6,976 nt of DNA from positions 1-6,976 of the forward strand of contig CALGLS010000194.1 of the NCBI GenBank assembly GCA_937959375.1, in the 5' to 3' direction. The notes below the pieces were generated by a model. The model did not search any database and was not told the DNA's origin. It saw nothing but the letters and a program-made list of their open reading frames with translations. Both the position numbers and the translations under genes were made by a program. This document shows, one piece after another, positions 1-4,882 of the stretch. Every line of letters starts with the position of its first letter. The stretch's first letter is position 1. Origin of the DNA: an uncultured Saprospiraceae bacterium. Its GTDB lineage: Bacteria; Bacteroidota; Bacteroidia; Chitinophagales; Saprospiraceae.

Positions 1-1958
1 AAGTAAGCTAAGATGATGGCTACCAAAATAGTAGTTACGTTGGCATCAATGATGGCAGAGTAGGAGTGTTGGAAACCATCTTTGATTGAAATCAATAATG
101 ATTTGCCTGATCTAAGTTCTTCCCTGATTCTTTCAAAGATGATTACGTTGGCATCTACTGCCATACCAATTGTCAATACGATACCCGCAATACCAGGTAG
201 TGTAAGTACAGTACCGAAGTTGGCCAATAATCCAAAAATGAAGAAGATATTAAGTAGTAGGGCAAGGATAGCTACAAAACCACCTGCACCATAATAGAAT
301 ACCATAAATAAGAATACCAAACCAAAACCGATCAACAGTGAGTTGATAGAACGCTTGATATTATCAGCTCCCAAAGAAGGACCAACCAATGATTCTTGAA
401 TGATTTTAGTTTTAGCTGGAAGCTTACCAATTTGTAGAATCTTAGCTAAATCTTCTCCTTCCTGCATGCTATAGTCTCCAGTAATAGAAGAGTTACCAGT
501 TAGGATAGGTTGGTTTACACGTGGAGCAGAAACTACTTTGTTGTCCAATACAATGGCAATTTCGCGATTGTTGTCTTGAGCAGCTTTAGTAGTCATTTCA
601 CCCCAGATTTTTGCACCAGGTCCAGTCATTCCTAATGAAACTGCAATTGATCCAGTTGTTGGGTCTGGGTTAGCAGCAGCATCCGTAACCATATCACCAG
701 CTAAAGGAGGTCGGTCTGAGCCTCTTTCCATTTTGATAGCGTATAGTTCGTATACTTTGCTTTCAGCGGTATAGTCATTATATCCTTTAGCAGGGTAGTG
801 TCCCCATTTGAAAGATACGTCTTTTGGCATAAGGCTCATTACCTCAGGTCGAGACAAATACTCATTAACTGTCTTGATTTTATTACGAGGAGCTGTACCG
901 ATCACCGTACCAGGCATTAATGCCGCACCGCTAGCACCTGCACCATTTAAAGTAAGCGCACTTAATAAAGGTCCTTGATTAGTAGGAGTAGTATTTTCAA
1001 CAGGTACCTGCGTAATCGCACCAATCGTATCTGTTCTGATGTTTCCGTCAGAGTCATATACAAAAGAAGTATCCATTCTGAATTCTTCTGGAGCCTCCAC
1101 AGTAGTTGTGTCACCAGAAGCAACTCTTCTAAGTTTGTCATCAGCTTGAGCTAATAACTGGATAAGTCCTGCGCCAGTAGATGGAGATACTTGGTCGTAA
1201 ATTCGGTAAACATTCCAAAACTGCAATTCTGCAGTAGTTTGAAGGAAATTACGCGCACGTTCCGGGTTACGAATACCTGGAAGTTCAACGATAATCAAAT
1301 CTCTTGCTTCGTCAAGCGAAACGTTTGGTTGGATAACACCTAACTCATCAATACGTTCTTTAAGACGCTTGTAAGTAAGACCAACAGTTTCTTTTGACTT
1401 TTCCTGAAGAATACGAACAACTTCGCTTTCAGGTGTATCAAATTTGATGCTTTCTCTAAGCACTTCGTCTGAATCAAAAGCTGCAGCTAGGTTAGTACCA
1501 CCTAGTGACTTGTAAGCTTTGTAAAAACGAGTTACATAGTCTGACTTAGTTACAGCTACATCTGCATCAGCTTGAGCTAATGCTTCTTTGATAAGTGGTG
1601 CATCATTCTCAGCCAATGATTTAATAAAATCATTTAGGTCAACCTGAAGAACGACATTCATTCCTCCTTTGAGGTCTAGACCATATGCTAGCTGAGCGTT
1701 CTTTAGATCTTCATAAGTGAATTGTTTGATCATTGGAACATTGAAAATTACCTCACTAGACATAGAGTCTAGATAAGAGGATTCTGCGTCTGCAAATTTT
1801 TCAGCTTGAACTTCAGCTGGAAAAGAACTAGAAACAGATTGTGCATATGCTTCTGCATCCTTCTCTACGCCTAACGTAGGGAACATGTAGAAGTACTGCA
1901 ACAGGCAGAATAAGGTAACTACCACTAGAAAAAACTTTACGATTCCTTTACCTTGCAT
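1..1958 (-). CDS. secDF: Protein translocase subunit SecD/SecDF, N-terminal 652 residues (3' end outside window)
   Basis: SecD (in Bacteroidota usually fused to SecF) sits in the inner membrane with SecYEG and uses the proton gradient to pull exported proteins out on the periplasmic side. The ATG at 1956-1958 opens a frame that stays open to base 1. The first membrane segment is at about residues 6-26. The SecD signature LDLKGG follows at 94-99, then RIDELGV at 202-208 and ELPGIRNPERA from 225, both typical of the P1 periplasmic domain. A long Thr/Pro/Gly-rich periplasmic stretch follows. From about residue 538 there are closely packed membrane helices with the family motif GMAVDANVIIFERIREEL (Asp at 602) and a second DANVTT motif near residue 638. 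The distance to the GMAVDANV motif is longer than in E. coli SecD because of the larger periplasmic part. The SecF half would lie beyond the window, so the fusion is inferred from the phylum and not seen. No Shine-Dalgarno sequence precedes the start. Transcription is divergent from the next gene. Confidence 0.95.
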   Translation of the reverse strand, partial: MQGKGIVKFFLVVVTLFCLLQYFYMFPTLGVEKDAEAYAQSVSSSFPAEVQAEKFADAESSYLDSMSSEVIFNVPMIKQFTYEDLKNAQLAYGLDLKGGMNVVLQVDLNDFIKSLAENDAPLIKEALAQADADVAVTKSDYVTRFYKAYKSLGGTNLAAAFDSDEVLRESIKFDTPESEVVRILQEKSKETVGLTYKRLKERIDELGVIQPNVSLDEARDLIIVELPGIRNPERARNFLQTTAELQFWNVYRIYDQVSPSTGAGLIQLLAQADDKLRRVASGDTTTVEAPEEFRMDTSFVYDSDGNIRTDTIGAITQVPVENTTPTNQGPLLSALTLNGAGASGAALMPGTVIGTAPRNKIKTVNEYLSRPEVMSLMPKDVSFKWGHYPAKGYNDYTAESKVYELYAIKMERGSDRPPLAGDMVTDAAANPDPTTGSIAVSLGMTGPGAKIWGEMTTKAAQDNNREIAIVLDNKVVSAPRVNQPILTGNSSITGDYSMQEGEDLAKILQIGKLPAKTKIIQESLVGPSLGADNIKRSINSLLIGFGLVFLFMVFYYGAGGFVAILALLLNIFFIFGLLANFGTVLTLPGIAGIVLTIGMAVDANVIIFERIREELRSGKSLLISIKDGFQHSYSAIIDANVTTILVAIILAY

Positions 1959-2002
1959 GGTATAAAATTTAAACTTTTGTAAAAGGTTTGAAAAAAACTC
2001 CG

Positions 2003-2010
2003 CAAATATA
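2003..2010 (-). promoter_or_regulatory. Probable -7 element of the secDF promoter
   Basis: On the minus strand this reads TATATTTG, a full match to the Bacteroidota -7 consensus TAnnTTTG. It lies 45 bp before the secDF start codon, which would give a leader of roughly 35-40 nt. No good TTG -33 element is seen at the expected distance (the minus strand near 2032-2038 reads CAACTGG), so the assignment rests on the -7 box and its position. Confidence 0.5.
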
Positions 2011-2048
2011 TACTTTTTGAGTAATAAAGTGCCAGTTGACTGTACGTA

Positions 2049-2085
2049 TTTATCCAGACTATGTTAACATAGAAATCTGGGTAAA
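2049..2085. repeat. 37-bp near-perfect palindrome
   Basis: The centre is the perfect 14-bp palindrome CTATGTTAACATAG (2059-2072). It is flanked by TTTATCCAGA (2049-2058) and TCTGGGTAAA (2076-2085), which are complementary at 9 of 10 positions, the exception being a T-G pair. The only asymmetry is an AAA insertion at 2073-2075. It lies upstream of the secDF promoter box, so it could be an operator, a cruciform-forming site, or the remains of a bidirectional terminator. No protein can be assigned to it. Confidence 0.65.
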
Positions 2086-2205
2086 TGACCAGTTAAGTTA
2101 ATATTTGTGAAAGCAGGTGAGAATTCTAGATAAAACGTAAGACAAAATTCGTCCCAAATTGTTCATTTTTAATTTAAAAAACAAGGAAATGAGGGAGAAA
2201 ATGAA

Positions 2206-2397
2206 TTGGAATGTGAATTAGAATGGAAATTAGAATTAGAATTAGAATTAGAATTAGAATTAGAATGGGAATGGGAATGGGAATGGGAATGGGAATGGGA
2301 ATGCTCGTCTAACGTGGAACCCTGCGATAGACGAGCATTCTAATTCTAATTCTAATTCCCATTCAAATTCTAATTCCCCTTCCCCTTCCCATTCCAA
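2206..2397. repeat. Fold-back element with GAATTA/GAATGG hexamer arms
   Basis: The element starts with TTGGAAT (2206-2212) and ends with its exact complement ATTCCAA (2391-2397). The left arm runs in a strict 6-base register: degenerate hexamers, then GAATTA five times in a row (2233-2262), then GAATGG six times (2263-2298). The right arm carries the same kinds of hexamer on the other strand (ATTCTA, ATTCCC, CTTCCC). The centre is a hairpin with a 13-bp perfect stem (2299-2311 with 2328-2340), an A-A mismatch, then C-G and G-C pairs and a small loop. The left arm is 36 bases, or six hexamers, longer than the right. No reading frame crosses it and no transposase is nearby. It resembles a MITE- or REP-like fold-back sequence or a palindrome expanded by replication slippage. 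I do not recognise it as a named family. Confidence 0.8.
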
Positions 2398-2597
2398 CGG
2401 TTTCAAAACAGAAATTTACAATTGCCAGCTAAAAGTTTTGCTATTTCGTGAAAACTGTCATAAATTCCGCCACATTTGTATTCAATTAATTCTAATTAAC
2501 CACAGGGTTATACTTACAATGAGCTAGATGAGTTCTCATTAAGTTCTTGATAAACAGTGTTTTATCGAAGTGTAACTTTAACATCAACTAAAAAATT

Positions 2598-3101
2598 ATG
2601 GGTTTATTTTCCTTTTTAAAGAATTCAGGAGCTAAGATTTTAACTAAGAAAAACGCTAAAACAGTAGCTGATAATCCTGAAATAAAGAGAATGGAAGAAG
2701 AAATTCTCAACAAGCAAAAAGAAATTTTATTGAGAGGTATCGTAGAAGGTATGGGTAAAAAGAAAGTTACCAATATGAGTCTATCTTTCGATGGTTCTAC
2801 TGCTACCATTCACGGACAGGTTAACTCACAGGCTGATCGCGAGAAAATTATCCTTGCTTTGGGTAACGTTGCTGGTGTAGCAGCAGTAGATGATCGTCTT
2901 TCTGTAAAGAAAGAAGCACCTGAAAATGAGTTTTACACCGTTAAGCGTGGTGACTCGCTTTCAAAAATTGCTAAACGATTCTATGGTGATCCAATGAAAT
3001 ACAAGAAGATTTTTGAAGCCAACAAGCCAATGCTTAAGGATCCTAACCTAATTTATGCAGGTCAGGTACTTCGCATTCCAAACGCTGGAAGAAAAAAATA
3101 A
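2598..3101 (+). CDS. lysM: BON-LysM domain protein, Kbp/YgaU family
   Basis: This 167-residue protein has the two-domain layout of E. coli Kbp (YgaU, 149 aa), a cytoplasmic potassium-binding protein also annotated as 'peptidoglycan-binding protein LysM'. The N-terminus (residues 1-20) is basic and shows no signal peptide or membrane segment, which fits a cytoplasmic location. Residues 28-50 are charged and probably helical. A BON domain covers about 55-104, with the glycine-containing strand pattern TATIHGQVNS and the AGVAAVDDRL end. A LysM domain covers about 112-161 (YTVKRGDSLSKIAKRFYG at its start, YAGQVLRIP at its end). The start is the only ATG before the conserved region and is preceded by an AT-rich stretch without a Shine-Dalgarno sequence. 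An intrinsic terminator follows the stop by 10 bases, so it is probably a single-gene unit. Potassium binding is inferred from the family; a peptidoglycan role would need export that is not visible here. Confidence 0.9.
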   Translation: MGLFSFLKNSGAKILTKKNAKTVADNPEIKRMEEEILNKQKEILLRGIVEGMGKKKVTNMSLSFDGSTATIHGQVNSQADREKIILALGNVAGVAAVDDRLSVKKEAPENEFYTVKRGDSLSKIAKRFYGDPMKYKKIFEANKPMLKDPNLIYAGQVLRIPNAGRKK

Positions 3102-3110
3102 TCAACATTT

Positions 3111-3155
3111 AAAAGGGAATCTGGTACACATCGCTAGGTTCCCTTTTTTCTTTTT
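3111..3155 (+). terminator. Intrinsic terminator of the BON-LysM gene
   Basis: The arms AAAAGGGAA (3111-3119) and TTCCCTTTT (3139-3147) pair perfectly. The stem extends inward by T-G, C-G, T-A and G-T pairs (3120-3123 with 3135-3138), leaving an 11-base loop. The descending arm runs into TTTTTTCTTTTT. It begins 10 bases after the TAA stop. Confidence 0.88.
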
Positions 3156-3302
3156 GCTTGACAAGCTGTCCGATTCTCATTGCATAGCCACTTTGCAAGT
3201 TTGCAAGACCTACCAAGGCTTCCCTAATCCATTCGTGAAACAAGCCTAAAAAACATCCAAAAATTTACTAAGTCCTTTACCTTAATCCACGATTAAAGGT
3301 TG
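3156..3302. other. Intergenic stretch between terminator and purM promoter
   Basis: I see no gene here. There is a tandem pair of TTTGCAAG (3192-3199, 3200-3207) and a dyad AGGCTT/AAGCCT (3216-3221, 3242-3247) with a 20-base spacer. Neither has a flanking T-run that would make it a terminator. A reading frame starting inside the BON-LysM gene at 3055 crosses the terminator into this stretch, but it is low in complexity and not credible as a gene. Confidence 0.5.
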
Positions 3303-3310
3303 TACCTTTG
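3303..3310 (+). promoter_or_regulatory. -7 promoter element for purM
   Basis: TACCTTTG is a full match to the Bacteroidota -7 consensus TAnnTTTG, in the GTACCTTTGCA context that is common for strong promoters in this phylum. A dyad AAAGGT-TGT-ACCTTT (3295-3309) overlaps it. The -33 region near 3276-3284 (CTTTACCTT) lacks a clear TTG. Transcription would start near 3316-3318, giving a leader of about 170 nt before purM. Confidence 0.6.
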
Positions 3311-3350
3311 CAGTCGATTATTTCTTTTGCAGCAAGCAATAATACCACGA

Positions 3351-3472
3351 GACGGAACTAAATTATTTGAATTTTTCCGATTTTTATAAAATTCACTAAG
3401 CGATTGACCAATAGGGAAAAAGCGTGTTAATTTTTAAAAATGCCAAAACGGAAAAAATTAAATAATTCCGTC
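3351..3472 (+). promoter_or_regulatory. Long inverted repeat in the purM leader, candidate regulatory RNA structure
   Basis: The left arm (3351-3379) begins GACGGAA and ends TTTTTCCG. The right arm (3449-3472) begins CGGAAAAA and ends TTCCGTC. The arms are complementary over nearly their full length apart from a 5-base insertion and a 1-base insertion in the left arm. They enclose 69 bases of AT-rich sequence that includes the palindrome ATTTTTAAAAAT (3430-3441). The right arm ends 14 bases before the purM ATG, so pairing could hide or expose the ribosome entry region. A small dyad ATTATT/AATAAT (3317-3322, 3338-3343) lies near the predicted 5' end. I do not recognise a known riboswitch class, and regulation is inferred from structure and position only. 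Confidence 0.5.
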
Positions 3473-3486
3473 AAATAACTAAGTAC

Positions 3487-4662
3487 ATGTCTGACAGCTA
3501 TAAATACGATCTAAGAGGCGTCTCGGCAACCAAGCACGAGGTACACGCAGCCATCAAAGGACTTGATAAAGGTCTATTCCCTAACGCATTCTGTAAAATT
3601 CTTCCTGATGTTGTCGCCGGTGATCCGGAATACTGCAATATCATGCATGCTGATACAGCAGGTACGAAGACTTCTATTGCCTACATGTACTGGAAGGAAA
3701 CAGGAGATTTGTCAGTTTGGAAAGGCATTGCCCAAGACTCTATTGTAATGAATCTTGATGATATGGCCTGTGTTGGTTGTATTGACGATATTGTATTGTC
3801 ATCTACGATCGGTCGAAATAAACGAAAGATTACTGGAGAAGTAATTGGTAGAATTATTAATGGAGCCCACGAATTCGTAGATTCTATGAAAGCGCATGGT
3901 GTTAATATTCACATGGCTGGTGGCGAAACTGCAGACGTTGGAGATATTGTACGTACCATCGATGTAGGATACACTGCTTTTGCAAGAATGAAACGTGAGG
4001 ATTTAATTATCAACGATATCCAAGCAGGTGATGTGATTGTAGGACTAGCCTCTGACGGTCAGTCCATCTATGAAGATACTTACAACGCAGGTACTGGCTC
4101 CAACGGATTGACTTCTGCTCGCCACGATGTACTTAACTTTGATTACGCTACTGATTATCCAGAAAGTTACGATCCAAATATGCCAGAAGAAGTGGCTTAT
4201 GTAGGAATGAAAAAACTTTCTGATGAAGTCACGGTAAAGGGACATAAAACCAATGTAGGTAAACTTATTTTGTCTCCAACAAGAACATATTTACCCGTCC
4301 TAAAAAAGATACTTGCCACTCATCGCAAGAAAATAAATGGCTTAATTCACTGTACCGGTGGAGGTCAAGCCAAAGTTGTTAAGTTTATCAAGGACAGAAA
4401 GGTTATTAAAAACAATCTTTTTGAAACTCCCTTCTTATTCAAAATGATTCAAGAGCAATCTGGTGCCGATTGGAAAGAGATGTATCAGGTGTACAATATG
4501 GGACATCGTTTGGAGTTTTATTTAAAGGAATCTGATGCTGCGGCAATAATCGAAATCTCCAAATCTTTTGGTATTGATGCTCAAATCATTGGCCACGTAG
4601 AAAAAGCAGATGGTGAATCAGTAGAATTAAAAACACCATACGGAGTATTTGAATACCAATAA
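3487..4662 (+). CDS. purM: Phosphoribosylformylglycinamidine cyclo-ligase (AIR synthase)
   Basis: PurM catalyses the ATP-dependent ring closure of FGAM to AIR, the fifth step of purine synthesis, in the cytoplasm. The 391-residue product is longer than E. coli PurM (345 aa), as is usual for the Bacteroidota form. Recognisable family segments in order are: HADTAGTK (54-61), equivalent to the TDGVGTK nucleotide-binding segment; NLDDMACVG (89-97), like VNDLVVQGA; GGETAD (145-150); the SNGLTSARHDVL segment from 205, like HSNGYSLVRKIL; SPTRTYLPVL from 263; HCTGGGQAKV (288-297), like HLTGGGFWENI; and YNMGHRLEFYL (336-346), like FNCGVGMVIAL. Extra residues lie before the SNG segment (about 190-204) and after it (218-240). 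The start follows a promoter and a structured leader with no Shine-Dalgarno sequence. It appears to be a single-gene unit rather than part of a pur operon. The divergence of the glycine-rich motifs from the E. coli type leaves slight doubt about exact specificity. Confidence 0.9.
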   Translation: MSDSYKYDLRGVSATKHEVHAAIKGLDKGLFPNAFCKILPDVVAGDPEYCNIMHADTAGTKTSIAYMYWKETGDLSVWKGIAQDSIVMNLDDMACVGCIDDIVLSSTIGRNKRKITGEVIGRIINGAHEFVDSMKAHGVNIHMAGGETADVGDIVRTIDVGYTAFARMKREDLIINDIQAGDVIVGLASDGQSIYEDTYNAGTGSNGLTSARHDVLNFDYATDYPESYDPNMPEEVAYVGMKKLSDEVTVKGHKTNVGKLILSPTRTYLPVLKKILATHRKKINGLIHCTGGGQAKVVKFIKDRKVIKNNLFETPFLFKMIQEQSGADWKEMYQVYNMGHRLEFYLKESDAAAIIEISKSFGIDAQIIGHVEKADGESVELKTPYGVFEYQ

Positions 4663-4683
4663 TTTTTAGCTAATTACCAATTA

Positions 4684-4802
4684 CTGAGGTCAAGCTCCCC
4701 TGACCTAGCCAAGTGGAAACAGATTTGATTCATATCGCAGCACGGTATTTGCCTTAGAGGTCGTTTGATACTGTTTATTGCGATAGAGTCGGTCAGTTTT
4801 TT
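4684..4802 (+). promoter_or_regulatory. Structured region after purM: attenuator- or terminator-like RNA candidate
   Basis: Hairpin A pairs 4684-4692 with 4701-4708 (AGGTCA/TGACCT plus two outer pairs around a bulged G). Hairpin B pairs TATCGCA (4733-4739) with TGCGATA (4779-4785) and continues inside as ACGGTAT (4742-4748) with ATACTGT (4768-4774), with one G-T pair. In addition CTGACC (4700-4705) is an exact complement of GGTCAG (4791-4796), which is followed at once by T6 (4797-4802). That outer stem would enclose hairpin B and cannot form together with hairpin A. It may serve as the purM terminator or as a switchable leader for the gene at 4883. No consensus promoter is visible between purM and this region. 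Confidence 0.45.
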
Positions 4803-4882
4803 GCCCTATCAAGGCAGACAAAATTCTATTAATTAGGCTCTTTTACAACAATGTAATCTACCCTTTAACTAACTAGTTTAAA

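Larger units (their letters stand above)
1959..2597. other. 639-bp gap between divergent secDF and the BON-LysM gene
   Basis: No convincing reading frame is present on either strand. From left to right it holds the secDF leader and promoter, a 37-bp palindrome (2049-2085), an AT-rich dyad (TTGTT at 2159-2163 against AACAA at 2180-2184), the hexamer fold-back element (2206-2397), and about 200 bp of AT-rich sequence before the BON-LysM start. In that last part there are small dyads AGTTTT/AAAACT (2434-2439, 2451-2456) and AATGAG/CTCATT (2518-2523, 2535-2540). A weak promoter-like TAACTTTA sits at 2573-2580, too imperfect and too close to the ATG to call with confidence. The gap is long for a bacterial divergent pair. 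Confidence 0.7.

Noticed and set aside
82..294. Plus-strand frame opposite secDF.
   Set aside because: It is antisense to conserved SecD membrane helices and has no features of its own.
2299..2340. Possible integron attC site (GTCTAAC near the hairpin, GATAGAC opposite).
   Set aside because: GTCTAAC fits RYYYAAC, but the partner GATAGAC fails GTTRRRY at the second base, the motifs face the loop rather than the outer ends, and no integrase or cassette is nearby.
2299..2340. Core hairpin as an intrinsic terminator.
   Set aside because: It lies between divergent genes and no T-run follows on either strand.
2203..2397. Hexamer region as a CRISPR array, retron RNA or coding repeat.
   Set aside because: There are no spacers and no cas or reverse-transcriptase gene in view. 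GAATTA reads EL, N-stop or IR by frame, and no start codon leads to a sustained frame through it.
3216..3247. AGGCTT/AAGCCT dyad as a second terminator.
   Set aside because: The stem is only 6 bp with a 20-base loop and no T-run in the right place.
3055..3249. Open frame overlapping the end of the BON-LysM gene.
   Set aside because: It starts inside a well-supported gene, runs through the terminator hairpin, and its product has no recognisable domain.
4045..4245. Minus-strand frame inside purM.
   Set aside because: It is antisense to conserved PurM sequence and shows no start signals or domain.
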